Shown piece by piece: positions 1-9,453 of a DNA stretch of 64,000 nucleotides. The position numbers were made by a program, and so were the translations under genes. The first letter of the stretch is position 1, and each line of letters opens with the position of its first letter. This DNA comes from Halanaerobiaceae bacterium (GTDB lineage Bacteria; Bacillota; Halanaerobiia; Halanaerobiales; Halarsenatibacteraceae). Under the pieces are notes generated by a model. It saw nothing but the letters and a program-made list of their open reading frames with translations, had not been told where the DNA came from and searched no databases. The stretch lies in contig PWEJ01000119.1 in NCBI GenBank assembly GCA_003553485.1, positions 1 to 64,000 of the forward strand, written 5' to 3'.

Positions 1-3000
1 CGATGGTGCATACAGCCAAAGGGTCCAATGGCTAAAACTCCATCTACCTCATCAACTATCTCCGCTATTGTTCCTCCAATAGTTAAAATTGTCTCTCCTG
101 TTAAGTCAAGGCTTAAAAGCTCTTCCCCGGTTTCAACAATTTTGTCAACATCAATTAAATGATTATCACTGAGACCGGACTTAGCCATTATATTCTTAAT
201 GTCTTTCTCAACCTTTCTTTTGTAAAATCCGGCAAACCTATTAATAATATTATAAATAAAGGACCTCTTACTGATCTCAGGCTTATTTTGAATTAAATAA
301 TCAGCATAATAGATCCACTCTGTTACTGGAGTTACTGTTGTTACAATATTTTTCTCTGCCAGTTTTTTGATCAAAAACCTCCGAGAGAATTGATCATTTC
401 TTACATAGATTTCGCCAGTTAAAGCGACTTTTTTTGCCTCATCCAGGGGTGTATGCAACTCTATTTGAGATAACTTCTCTGCCTCTACCTCTAGAAGGTC
501 CTTTACTCTTCCCCAGCTCTTATCAGCCATAGCAGCCATTATTTTCTGGCGACTATCTTCAAACTTCTCTAAAGCCCTGTCGGGGTTCACTGCCAGAGCC
601 AGTACGGCGCTATATATATCAGTCAAAACCTCACCTAACACTAAAGCCTTCCAGGCCCTTCTGCTAAACTCTATACCCAAATCACTATAACCGGTGTTAG
701 AATTCAGAGATAAAACTGCCACATTATTTATCTTCTTTTTGCGGATCAAATTTCTCATGGAAACACTATACTGGCCCAGACGACAGGGGCCACTTGATTC
801 AGCCATAAAATAAACGATAACTTTGTCTTCATCTTTTTTCTCTCCCACTCTATTTAACATTGTTCCCATGGTAAGAATGTAGGGCAGACATTCTTTTCCA
901 GTAGCATTTGCTCTTCCTCTTTTCAATTCTGCTTCTCCAGGAGGGGGACAGGCTTCAGCATCTACCCCTATATAGCGAAAAGCGGCTGCTACTCCCTGAG
1001 AATTGATTCTCCCCATGGAAGGGATCAACACCTTTACTCTGGGGTGATCTAAAGTAAATTTCTTTTTGTCCGAGGTTATAACTTTAATTTCTCCTTTATC
1101 TTTAACTATTTCAGCTGGTTGATAATTTCCAGCTTTCTTCTCTTCTCTCTGGGTTATTTCCAACTTGCGGTATCTGCTCACTATATCCAAAAAGGCTTCT
1201 ATTCTAGTATTCAAACCCACATCAGCAGTATGGCTATCCAATTCTAAGGTCAGAGTAGGTTTATTGCCATTATCTTCCCTGAAATAATTTAATAAAAAGG
1301 CATCAGGACCACAGCTAAAATTAGTAATATATGTGCCAAAAAGTTGGGGATGGTTGCTGACAAATTTACTACCCTTTAATATAAGTTGTCCAATGGACCA
1401 ATACATCTGATCAAAGACCTCTTCTCTTTCTATAGGCAGCATATCAAAGGGTATCACCAGTTCACCGCGGGAGGCAAACTTATGGGGAATACCTAAGTTA
1501 GCTTCAGTAGCAAAAGCATTATAGGGCCTGCCAAAAATCACAGTAGCTCGATTAGCAGGATGATTCTCCACTTTCTCCAGTGCTTCCTGTCCTTTTTCCT
1601 TAAGCCGTTGCTGGAATTTTTGCTGGGCCTTAATCGCCTTCTCCCAGGCTTTATGGGCCTTTAATCTGCCTTCACCTATATATTCAGCCAGAGCCATAAA
1701 TTTATCAAAGACTTCATCAAAGCCATCTTTAAAATCAAGTACGGGAGCTAACATTTTCTCATTGCTTAGTTCTTCCCAGGTGGCTGATAGATAATAGGGT
1801 TCAGCCTGGGCCATGGGACAGATAATTCCCTCTTCAGGACTATTGGCAACATAAAGCCCCTTCACCTGGGGTAAAAATACATAATCTGGTTTTTTATTCT
1901 TAATTAAATCATACATATAACCATGACTTAGCTCTATAGGATAACAGAAGGCCGCAGATTGTTGTTGAATGCCTTCAGGAGATGGTTCATCAGGTAATAC
2001 CACCTCATAACCCAACTCAGCAAAAAAGTGAGAATAAAGAGGAAAGAGAGTATGAACAGTCAGGGAACGGTTTAAACCTACAGTCCCTTTCTTGGCTCCA
2101 GGTTCAGGAGAAGCTTTAAATTCATCGAAGACAATCCTTTTTCTCTCTTTAACTAGATTTAAGCTATCAATATCCTCTACCGATGAATCTCCCTGAAAGT
2201 TCATATATTTATTACATATTCCCCCAAAGAGATGTTTCTCTTCCTTGATTTTTAAGACATTAATCTGACATTTTCTATCACAGTCAGTCTCTCCTCCCTG
2301 ACAGATAAAATCATCTAAATATTCTACTTCTCTCTCAGCTAATTCTGTTAGATCAAATTTTTTAGCCTCAATCATATTATTTTCAATTTTACTTGCAGTC
2401 TCTAAAGCAGCTCCAAAGGCCCCCATCAAACCTGGCTCAGGAGGTACAATTATATCTCTACCTGTAAGGGCAGCCATTGCCATGGGAACAGCCCTATTAT
2501 AGCAAACCCCACCCTGCATAAATATTTTATCTCCCATGGGCCTATTTCCTCTTACTCTATTGGTATAATTTAAACAGATAGAATATACCAGGCCTGCACA
2601 GATATCATTGATGCTCAAACCTTCCTGAATGGCGGTTTTAATATCACTACCGATAAAAGCCGAGCACTGATCATTAAAATTGGGAGGAGTATTGCCCTGC
2701 AGCGCCTTATCGGCTATCTCCAGCATCTCCACATCAAGAAATTCCTCAGCAGCCTCCTCTAAAAAAGAACCTGTTCCTGCTGAACAGGCTTCATTCATGG
2801 CATAATTAGTCGGTACCTGGTTAATTAAATAAGTATATTTAGCATCCTGGCCTCCAATTTCAAAAATTGTATCTACCTCTGAATCAAAATAAACAGCTCC
2901 CGAAGCATGAGCTATAATCTCATTCATAATGGAATCAGTCAAAGCATGTAAACCAGTAATCCTTCTGCCTGAACCAGTGACTCCCAATCCAATAACTTCT

Positions 3001-4091
3001 ATCTGGCAATCTCCAATCTGGTCAGCTATACTTTGATAGCAATTTTTTGCCGCCCCTACTGGATCGCCTTCAGTACGTAGATATTCCGAGGCCAGCAAAG
3101 CTTCATCATTTTCTCTTAATAAGACTGCTTTGGTGGTGGTTGAACCCACGTCTAAGCCTAAAATGCAACGGTCTCCAGGTTTGGGATCATCTCTTTTGAT
3201 ATTATGAAAAGTCACTTTATCCATGTACTCTTTTAAGGGGGGATGAATATCAAAAGAGGCTTCTTTTGCAGTAAAGAGATTACCTGCGGGAATTTTTTTG
3301 CCTTCCTGTAAAGCTTTTAAGGCTGCCCCTAAAGCTTCAAAGTAAGCAGCTTCCCGGGGAACCACCACTTCTTTTAATCTTTCCTTCAGAATACTGACAA
3401 GAACTCTATTTTTGCTTAGTCCACCTACCAGCATGATTTTTTCCGCCTGACATTTATATATCAATTCCATTATTTTATCGGCCATCATCTCACAGAGACC
3501 GGCAACAACCCGCCCTTTATCCTTTCCTTTATTTAAGGCATGGGTGCAATCACTTTTGCAAAATACTGAACAGCGACCAGCTACTTTATAGGGATTATCT
3601 TCTTTGGCCTCTTCAATAGCCTCAGAAATATCCAGGCCCATTCTTTTAATCTGTTGCTGGAAAAATTCTCCTGTTCCCGAAGCACATTTACTGCCGGTAT
3701 AAACATTTGCCATGCTACCATCATCATTGAGTTCATAGACCAAGAAAGTTTCTCCACCAGCACTAACAATGGCATCAACCTCATTATAACTGGAGGATAA
3801 AAATTTATATGCTATCTCAGTAGCTTCAGGCTCTGGCATTCGCTTAGCATTTAAAGCTGATTTAAATTTTCTTCCTGTAACATAAGTTCTTTTGTCCTCT
3901 AAATTATGTTCGGCAAATAAATCAGAAAACTTAGACCTAACATCGCCTCCGTGCTGCTCAATAACATAGTTATTAATATTTATGGGCATATCCTCAAGCT
4001 CTAATTTGTTAATATCTTGCTGAGATTTTTCAGTCTCTAATTCAACTATTTTAATATTTGTTGCTCCCAGACAAATACCCACTGAGTTCAT
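1..4091 (-). CDS. Acyl-CoA dehydratase activase (BadF/HgdC family), large fused form, partial
   Basis: The reading frame stays open to the left edge, so the C-terminus is missing; about 1363 codons are visible. Two ASKHA-type activase domains lie in tandem: the first starts at the N-terminus (GICLGATN), the second near residue 320 with the phosphate-binding motif LGLDVGSTTTKAV. A long DUF2229-like region follows. Cys-rich signatures such as SGTGEFF and SAGTGSFLEEAAEEFLD fit the [4Fe-4S] activators that drive ATP-dependent electron transfer into 2-hydroxyacyl-CoA or benzoyl-CoA dehydratases/reductases. In this family the very long forms are common in anaerobes but their substrate is generally unknown. 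The ATG at 4091 has an AAGGAG site at 4104-4109. No dehydratase subunit gene is visible beside it, so the partner is unknown. Family assignment is firm; function is inferred. Confidence 0.9.
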   Translation of the reverse strand, partial: MNSVGICLGATNIKIVELETEKSQQDINKLELEDMPININNYVIEQHGGDVRSKFSDLFAEHNLEDKRTYVTGRKFKSALNAKRMPEPEATEIAYKFLSSSYNEVDAIVSAGGETFLVYELNDDGSMANVYTGSKCASGTGEFFQQQIKRMGLDISEAIEEAKEDNPYKVAGRCSVFCKSDCTHALNKGKDKGRVVAGLCEMMADKIMELIYKCQAEKIMLVGGLSKNRVLVSILKERLKEVVVPREAAYFEALGAALKALQEGKKIPAGNLFTAKEASFDIHPPLKEYMDKVTFHNIKRDDPKPGDRCILGLDVGSTTTKAVLLRENDEALLASEYLRTEGDPVGAAKNCYQSIADQIGDCQIEVIGLGVTGSGRRITGLHALTDSIMNEIIAHASGAVYFDSEVDTIFEIGGQDAKYTYLINQVPTNYAMNEACSAGTGSFLEEAAEEFLDVEMLEIADKALQGNTPPNFNDQCSAFIGSDIKTAIQEGLSINDICAGLVYSICLNYTNRVRGNRPMGDKIFMQGGVCYNRAVPMAMAALTGRDIIVPPEPGLMGAFGAALETASKIENNMIEAKKFDLTELAEREVEYLDDFICQGGETDCDRKCQINVLKIKEEKHLFGGICNKYMNFQGDSSVEDIDSLNLVKERKRIVFDEFKASPEPGAKKGTVGLNRSLTVHTLFPLYSHFFAELGYEVVLPDEPSPEGIQQQSAAFCYPIELSHGYMYDLIKNKKPDYVFLPQVKGLYVANSPEEGIICPMAQAEPYYLSATWEELSNEKMLAPVLDFKDGFDEVFDKFMALAEYIGEGRLKAHKAWEKAIKAQQKFQQRLKEKGQEALEKVENHPANRATVIFGRPYNAFATEANLGIPHKFASRGELVIPFDMLPIEREEVFDQMYWSIGQLILKGSKFVSNHPQLFGTYITNFSCGPDAFLLNYFREDNGNKPTLTLELDSHTADVGLNTRIEAFLDIVSRYRKLEITQREEKKAGNYQPAEIVKDKGEIKVITSDKKKFTLDHPRVKVLIPSMGRINSQGVAAAFRYIGVDAEACPPPGEAELKRGRANATGKECLPYILTMGTMLNRVGEKKDEDKVIVYFMAESSGPCRLGQYSVSMRNLIRKKKINNVAVLSLNSNTGYSDLGIEFSRRAWKALVLGEVLTDIYSAVLALAVNPDRALEKFEDSRQKIMAAMADKSWGRVKDLLEVEAEKLSQIELHTPLDEAKKVALTGEIYVRNDQFSRRFLIKKLAEKNIVTTVTPVTEWIYYADYLIQNKPEISKRSFIYNIINRFAGFYKRKVEKDIKNIMAKSGLSDNHLIDVDKIVETGEELLSLDLTGETILTIGGTIAEIVDEVDGVLAIGPFGCMHH

Positions 4092-4130
4092 CTTGCATAT
4101 CAGCTCCTTGTTATTATAACTAGTATTAAA

Positions 4131-4159
4131 ATTTTAATATAAGTCTAAATTTACAGCAA
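4131..4159 (-). promoter_or_regulatory. Candidate sigma-A promoter for the activase gene
   Basis: On the minus strand TTGCTG (4154-4159) is followed after 17 bases by TAAAAT (4131-4136). The predicted transcript start near 4124 leaves a leader of about 33 bases holding the ribosome site. Match to consensus is good but not perfect. Confidence 0.45.
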
Positions 4160-4214
4160 GAGATAATTAGTTATTGATTGATAATATTTTGTTCCATTAT
4201 ATCATATAAAAATA

Positions 4215-4261
4215 ATTAATAAAGATGACCGCTTCTTTAATTTTCTCTGTAAGAAGCGGCC
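4215..4261 (-). terminator. Hairpin terminator after mgtE
   Basis: An 11-base inverted repeat (4227-4237 with 4251-4261, one G-T pair) lies just past the mgtE stop codon and is followed on the minus strand by a T-rich stretch. It separates mgtE from the activase gene. Confidence 0.65.
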
Positions 4262-4294
4262 AAAAGAATGATATTAATGATTACTTTATAAGTT

Positions 4295-5659
4295 TTACAT
4301 TAAATGAGATAAGAATAATTGTACTGAAGAAAAGTAAATTACCAGTCCGGTGATATCCTTTAAAGTTGTTATTATTGGGTCAGAGCCAGCTGCCTGATCA
4401 AGATTTAATTTAAACAAAATAAAGGGAATTAAAAACCCTAAAGTACTGGCTAATAAAACAGTTAAAGCCAGTGAAATACCTACTGCGAAACCAAAACCAG
4501 CTTCGGCCTGCCAGAAATAAGCAATTAAACCGGCCGGGATTCCTAAGAGGGTACCCATAGTAGCCCCTACTGCCATCTCTTTAAAAAAGTATTTTAAAAA
4601 CCTTCTCACATTAATATGACCTAAGACCAGACCTCTAGCAAATATTGTAGAAGACTGAGTACCTACATTTCCACCCATATCCATAATTACAGGAATAAAT
4701 ATAGCAACTGCCGCAATGGCCTCTAAGGTCTCTTCAAAGCCTTCAATTACAACTCCAGCCATTAACCCCCCCGCCAGAGCTATTAACAAAAAAGGCAAAC
4801 GGACTCGCCAGATCTCAGGTAAAGAGCCATCGATGACTTTTCTACTCTTCCCTGCCTCTTCTTCTCTCATGGCAGAAAGACCAGCCATTTCGAAAATGTC
4901 TTCAGTGGTCTCCTCTTCTAAAATATCCAGGGCATCATCAATAGTGACTAATCCTACCAGGCGCTCTTCTTTGTCAACGACAGGTACCGCCAGCATATCT
5001 TGATCCTGTAATATCCTGGCAACTTCCTCCTGATCTACCTCTGTGGTTACTTTTATAGGATCCTGATCCATTATTTCTTCAATGGTAATATCAGGTTCAG
5101 CCATTATAATATCTTCTAAAGAAACAGTTCCTTCTAAAATTCTTGTCTCATCGGTGACATAAATATTATAAATAGTCTCTTTATCCTTACCAATCGCTCT
5201 TAATTTATCAATAGCCTCTTTTACAGTAGTTCCTTTACGAAATCTGACGTATTCTGGAGTCATCATTCTTCCGGCTGTCTCCTCTTCATAACCCAATAAT
5301 TCTGAAGTTTGACTTCTTTCTTCTCTACTCAAGTTTTGCAACAGTTTTTTGGCTACTCGAGCTGGCAGCTCATCCAGCAGACGCACCCTGTCATCAGGGG
5401 CTAATTCTTTGAAGGTAGCATTGGCTTCCGTATCGGCAAAATCAGTTATCAACTGTTCCTGTAACTCTACTTCTAATTTTTCAAAGAGGTTCATAGCTAA
5501 ATCTTTATTCAATAGACGAAAGCAGATCACCCTCAAATCAGGATCCAGCTGCCGCATAAGCTGCACTAAATCAACTAAATCCTCTTCATTTAATAATTTC
5601 TTTAATGATGAAATATTTTCTTCAGCCAGCATCTTAATAGCCTTTTCATAAATTGGCAT
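4295..5659 (-). CDS. mgtE: Magnesium transporter MgtE
   Basis: This is a Mg2+-gated magnesium channel of the cytoplasmic membrane, 454 residues, the usual length. The acidic helical N domain covers about residues 10-125, the paired CBS domains about 130-255, and five membrane helices fill about 280-454. The pore region contains the typical stretch PVIMDMGGNVGTQSST near residue 330. In the family the cytosolic N and CBS domains sense Mg2+ and close the pore. The gene has a GAGGTGAT ribosome site and is preceded by an M-box riboswitch, so uptake is controlled both at the RNA and at the protein level. It appears to be transcribed alone, with its own promoter and terminator. Confidence 0.96.
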   Translation of the reverse strand: MPIYEKAIKMLAEENISSLKKLLNEEDLVDLVQLMRQLDPDLRVICFRLLNKDLAMNLFEKLEVELQEQLITDFADTEANATFKELAPDDRVRLLDELPARVAKKLLQNLSREERSQTSELLGYEEETAGRMMTPEYVRFRKGTTVKEAIDKLRAIGKDKETIYNIYVTDETRILEGTVSLEDIIMAEPDITIEEIMDQDPIKVTTEVDQEEVARILQDQDMLAVPVVDKEERLVGLVTIDDALDILEEETTEDIFEMAGLSAMREEEAGKSRKVIDGSLPEIWRVRLPFLLIALAGGLMAGVVIEGFEETLEAIAAVAIFIPVIMDMGGNVGTQSSTIFARGLVLGHINVRRFLKYFFKEMAVGATMGTLLGIPAGLIAYFWQAEAGFGFAVGISLALTVLLASTLGFLIPFILFKLNLDQAAGSDPIITTLKDITGLVIYFSSVQLFLSHLM

Positions 5660-5767
5660 TTTTTATCACCTCGATAATTTTTGCCTTTTATACCATCAGG
5701 GCATTTTCCAGGGCCTTCTCATTTATATTAGCTGCTGCCTTTATTAGATAACATGGATTAACTCTGG

Positions 5768-5803
5768 CAAAAACAAAAGCGGTCTCCCTGAACAGGAAAC
5801 CGC
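5768..5803 (-). terminator. Terminator of the M-box expression platform
   Basis: A GC-rich hairpin (5779-5803) is followed on the minus strand by TTTTGTTTTT. It lies between the aptamer and mgtE, as expected for a riboswitch that stops transcription when Mg2+ is bound. Confidence 0.8.
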
Positions 5804-5819
5804 AAATTTTCAATATTTC

Positions 5820-5998
5820 AAAATTGAAGTAAGCTAGCTCCTTGTCCAGGATTTGGCACTGCACAACGTAGATGTCAATAAACATCAGCTGCCTTAAACT
5901 TCCCTTAGGCCGGGAAAATCTGTTATACCCGTTGGCGTCTCTGGACGTTTCCGGGCAGCAGCCTGTGTTTATACAGTAGCCTCACTTAACGAGCTCTT
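5820..5998 (-). promoter_or_regulatory. M-box (ykoK) magnesium riboswitch aptamer
   Basis: The minus strand carries the M-box core in order: CTCGTTAAGTGAGGCT, CTGTATAAACACAG, GCTGCTGCCCGGAAACGTC, AGAGACGCCAACGGGT, and a 3' part with CAGTGCCAAATCCTGGACA. These correspond closely to the conserved segments of the Bacillus mgtE leader. GAGCTC near 5996 can pair with GAGCTAGC near 5830 to close the basal stem. A terminator follows, then mgtE. In this class high Mg2+ favours termination. The full gene-free stretch 5660-6092 is accounted for by the promoter, aptamer and terminator. Confidence 0.93.
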
Positions 5999-6047
5999 TT
6001 ATTTATTATTTTCCAATGACATAAAATATCAATAACAACTGTTTTTA

Positions 6048-6076
6048 ATTATATATAATAATAATAAATCTGTCAA
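6048..6076 (-). promoter_or_regulatory. Consensus sigma-A promoter for the M-box/mgtE transcript
   Basis: Perfect TTGACA (6071-6076) and TATAAT (6048-6053) hexamers are separated by exactly 17 bases. Transcription would begin near 6041, about 45 bases upstream of the aptamer. Confidence 0.85.
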
Positions 6077-6092
6077 ATAATAATGTTTATGA

Positions 6093-6596
6093 TTATAAAT
6101 CAGGATTTACGTTATCAAAAACATTATCTACGAATTTGCGAAAACGTTCCCTCTCATTCTCCACTTCCTGACTTATTGATTCCTCATCTTCTTCTGGCCT
6201 TTCTCTAACTAAAGCTCTATGGGCTACCTCTTCCGCTAAATAAATAGGTGTTTCCGTCCGCAGAGCAATGTTGATAGCATCACTGGGGCGAGAATCAATA
6301 GAATATTTTTCTCCCTTCTGGTTAATTTCCAGCCTAGCATAAAAGGTATTATCTCTTAAATCTGATATTATTACTCTTTCTGGATCTATTGCTAATTCTG
6401 AAAAGATGTTATTCATAAGATCATAACTTATAGGGCGAGGTAGTTCGATACCTTCTCTGGCAATAGTGATAGCTTTAGCCTCAGCTGGGCCAACAACAAT
6501 AGGCAGAACTCCCTCTCCATTTTCTTCCTGAAGTAGGACTACTGGAGCTTGGCTACTAACATTGATGCCCACTGCCTGTACTTTCATCTTCAGCAT
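6093..6596 (-). CDS. Bifunctional nuclease-family protein (DUF151)
   Basis: The 167-residue protein is a DUF151/BFN domain over most of its length: an N-terminal strand pattern with GINVSSQAPVVLLQ and the characteristic LPIVVGPAEAKAI, then DLMNNIF and SRPSDAINIALR. Plant and archaeal members were reported to have nuclease activity, while in bacteria the role is unclear. The C-terminus is acidic and charged, and the UVR-like motif found in some homologues is absent. The start at 6596 has AAAGGAGGG upstream. It appears to be a single gene; its 3' end lies 17 bases from the mgtE promoter. Confidence 0.88.
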   Translation of the reverse strand: MLKMKVQAVGINVSSQAPVVLLQEENGEGVLPIVVGPAEAKAITIAREGIELPRPISYDLMNNIFSELAIDPERVIISDLRDNTFYARLEINQKGEKYSIDSRPSDAINIALRTETPIYLAEEVAHRALVRERPEEDEESISQEVENERERFRKFVDNVFDNVNPDL

Positions 6597-6705
6597 TGGT
6601 AAGCCCTCCTTTCACTCCAATCTTTGCTTTAATTATATCATTTTTGCAGAAATTAAAAAAGACTCAAATGAAATTTTTCAGTAATTTTACAGATATAACC
6701 ACCAG

Positions 6706-7818
6706 CTAATCCAGATTATCAAATCTCGTCTCTCTTTCACTATTATTTTGACTATTATAAAGATGATTAAGATTATTTTTTAATTGTATTGTTCTAGTTG
6801 GGAAAGCAAAATCTATACCTCGGTCACTAAATTCTTTTTTCATTTTGAAGTTTATTTCCTGCTGAATATTCATATAATCAATATATTCTCTGCTATTAAC
6901 AAAATAAACCACTTCAAAGATCAGACTAAAATCACCATATTCATGAAAATGTACTCTATCTACTTCGGTATTATCTATATTCTCAATAATATTTTTTATC
7001 AAAGGAGGTATTTCTCGTAATTTTTCCAGAGAAGTTTCATATACAACGCCAAATTTAAAATTGATTCTCCGTCTCTGCATTCTGCGAAAGTTTTGAATTC
7101 TGGAATTGGTCAAATCCCCATTGGAAATAACTAACTGTTCACCAGATAGACTTTTTAAACGAGTGGTTTTAACACCGATATAATCTACAATGCCTCTAAA
7201 ATCACCTACTACAATAAAATCTCCTACCTCAAAGGGTTTATCAAATTGGATTGTAAAATAACTGAAGATATCCTGTATTACTGATTGGGAGGCAAAGCCA
7301 ATGGCCACTCCACCTATTCCTAAGCCGGCTATTAAACCTGAAATTTGAATATCTAAATTATCAAGGTAAAATAAAAAGGCAAATAACCAGATAAAAACCT
7401 TGAATATACCCCAGACCAGAGCAAAGATTTTTTCCTGCTTGTCATCGGCATCAGTTCTATGTTTTAAATATTGTTTTAATAAAAAATAAATCGTTTTCTG
7501 TAATATTAATACTGCAAGTATAATAATAATAGCTATAACAATGGAGTTAATGGAGCGCTGTAAAAAATCAGTTAGATATAACTGCTGCAGGGCAAAATTA
7601 ATTAATATTGTCCATAATAAAAATGTCAATAAACTATCTACAGTCAAAATAAATTTATCTGCTTCCGGCCAGCGTTTTTCCATCATTCTGTGCAGATATT
7701 TAATTATAAATTTTTGTAATCCCCAGAGCAATATTCCTCCAACAAGAAGAATTAAAAAAAAGTTGCCTACTTCAATCAGGCTGTTCTCCTGCCAGAGATA
7801 AATCAAGGACTCCCTCAT
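6706..7818 (-). CDS. Mechanosensitive ion channel, MscS family
   Basis: This is a small-conductance mechanosensitive channel in the cytoplasmic membrane that releases solutes on osmotic downshock. Hydrophobic segments fill roughly the first 180 residues, including the pore-lining helix with GIGGVAIGFASQSVIQD, followed by the beta domain (FEVGDFIVVGDFRGIVDYIG) and the alpha/beta C-terminal vestibule with RRINFKFGVVY. I place the start at the ATG at 7818 (370 residues); a TTG at 7833 would add five residues. It begins close after the MATE gene and may be co-transcribed with it. Which MscS subfamily it belongs to cannot be told. Confidence 0.93.
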   Translation of the reverse strand: MRESLIYLWQENSLIEVGNFFLILLVGGILLWGLQKFIIKYLHRMMEKRWPEADKFILTVDSLLTFLLWTILINFALQQLYLTDFLQRSINSIVIAIIIILAVLILQKTIYFLLKQYLKHRTDADDKQEKIFALVWGIFKVFIWLFAFLFYLDNLDIQISGLIAGLGIGGVAIGFASQSVIQDIFSYFTIQFDKPFEVGDFIVVGDFRGIVDYIGVKTTRLKSLSGEQLVISNGDLTNSRIQNFRRMQRRRINFKFGVVYETSLEKLREIPPLIKNIIENIDNTEVDRVHFHEYGDFSLIFEVVYFVNSREYIDYMNIQQEINFKMKKEFSDRGIDFAFPTRTIQLKNNLNHLYNSQNNSERETRFDNLD

Positions 7819-7841
7819 AATATTTGCCCCCAATACTTATA

Positions 7842-9203
7842 TTATATCTCCTTTGACTTCCAGGTTCCTCTTTGAAACCAAATTATCAATGTCAGCACTC
7901 CTAAAATTTTGGCAAAGAGTATGCCCCACCAGATGCCCTGTCTTCCCCAATTAAAAATATGGGCCAGCAGGTAAGAGAAGGGTATTTGATAAACCCAGAG
8001 TGTCAACAAGCGGAAAAATGTTTGAGGAATAGTTTTGCCAGCTCCATTTAAAGCTCCACTGATTACAATTTGAGCCCCTAAAAAAGAGTAGGCAAAGCCA
8101 GCTAAAATCAAATATTCAGTTCCAATATCAATAACCTCAGGGTCATCGGTGAAAAACCCAATGAGATAGGGAGAAAAATAAAGCAATAATAAAGCCAGTC
8201 CAAAGAGAAATACAAAGGTCACACCAGTCCCCAGCCAGGATACTTTTCCTGCTTCATCTGGTTGGTCTGCCCCTAAATGCTGCCCTACCATAACACCTGT
8301 GGCTCTTCCCAGGCCAAAGGCCGGCATTCTTATTACAGAGGTTATTCTATTGGCTACTCCCCAGGCAGCTACTGTTGCCGTACCAAAGTCAGCTACAATC
8401 CCTGTCATTACCGTAAGAGCCAGGGCCAAGGCCGAGTCTCCTAGGGCAGCAGGAGTACCAATCTTTAATATTTTTTTAATCATTGTAAAGTCAGGAACTA
8501 AATGTCTTAATTTTAATTTTAACTGAGTTTTATTCCAGAACATTATATAGATACCCACAATTCCAGCTGCTAACCGGGATAAAACAGTAGCTAAAGCGGC
8601 TCCGCCAATCCCCATTGCCGGGAAGAAAAACCAGCCAAAAATCAAGAAGGGATCTAAAATAATATTTAATATAACTGTGAAGATTTTGATTTTCATGGGA
8701 GTTATAGTATCTCCAATTCCTTCTAGGGCTGCACAAAAAATATAGTAAATAAATATTATCGGGATACCGGAGACATAGATGCGAAAATAATCTAATGCTA
8801 GAGGCAGCACCTCGGGTTCAGCCCCGATCAACAAAAACAACTCTTCAGCAAAGATAAGGGCTGCAGCTGTAAACCAGATTGAGATAAATATTGCAAATAT
8901 AAATATTTGTCCGGTAGCTTTACTTGCCATATCAGGCCTTTCAGCTCCTGTATACTGAGAAACAAGAGCTACTCCTGCTATGGAAAAACCAGCCCCCATA
9001 GAATAAACTATAAATAATAAAGGAAAGGCCAGAGAAATGGCTGCTAAGTATTCAGGGCCAAGTCTACCTACCCAGAAGGTATCAGCCAGCTGATACATCA
9101 AATGCATACCCTGTCCAATTATTATTGGCCAGGATAATCTAAGCAGGGTAGGTAATAATGGTTGATCTATTATATCCTGTTTGCTATTCTCAATTGCTTT
9201 CAC
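7842..9203 (-). CDS. MATE family multidrug/cation antiporter
   Basis: The 453-residue protein has about 12 predicted membrane helices in two similar halves, the standard MATE length. Typical motifs are PIIIGQGMHLMYQLADTFWV near residue 25 and GRATGVMVGQHLGA near residue 305. Such proteins export drugs or metabolites in exchange for Na+ or H+; the substrate cannot be read from sequence. The start is a GTG with GAGAGGGTGG upstream. The last codons carry the AAAGGAG sequence closest to the following MscS gene, and the two genes are nearly contiguous. Confidence 0.94.
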   Translation of the reverse strand: MKAIENSKQDIIDQPLLPTLLRLSWPIIIGQGMHLMYQLADTFWVGRLGPEYLAAISLAFPLLFIVYSMGAGFSIAGVALVSQYTGAERPDMASKATGQIFIFAIFISIWFTAAALIFAEELFLLIGAEPEVLPLALDYFRIYVSGIPIIFIYYIFCAALEGIGDTITPMKIKIFTVILNIILDPFLIFGWFFFPAMGIGGAALATVLSRLAAGIVGIYIMFWNKTQLKLKLRHLVPDFTMIKKILKIGTPAALGDSALALALTVMTGIVADFGTATVAAWGVANRITSVIRMPAFGLGRATGVMVGQHLGADQPDEAGKVSWLGTGVTFVFLFGLALLLLYFSPYLIGFFTDDPEVIDIGTEYLILAGFAYSFLGAQIVISGALNGAGKTIPQTFFRLLTLWVYQIPFSYLLAHIFNWGRQGIWWGILFAKILGVLTLIIWFQRGTWKSKEI

Positions 9204-9453
9204 TTAAGTATGCCACCCTCTCAAAGGCTATAAATAATTATCTTATATGTACTGGATTACTGGATTAAAAAATTTAAAACTTTTGCTGTTATTTTATATA
9301 TTTTAAATGGCTCTAATTAAAATTTGCAAATTATATCCTTTAATAATTAAATTTATTTGTCCATTGATAAATATTATAAATAGCTCGTTTCATTTTGTCA
9401 AGTTAATCAGGATTGAATATTAAATTTCCCATTTATCTAACACATAGATTCTG

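Noticed and set aside
5688-5885. 65-codon minus-strand open frame
   Set aside because: It lies inside the M-box aptamer and terminator; the sequence is explained by RNA structure and the frame has no ribosome site.
6001-6090. AT-rich tract as a replication-origin-like element
   Set aside because: It is explained by the consensus promoter of the M-box transcript; no DnaA boxes are seen.
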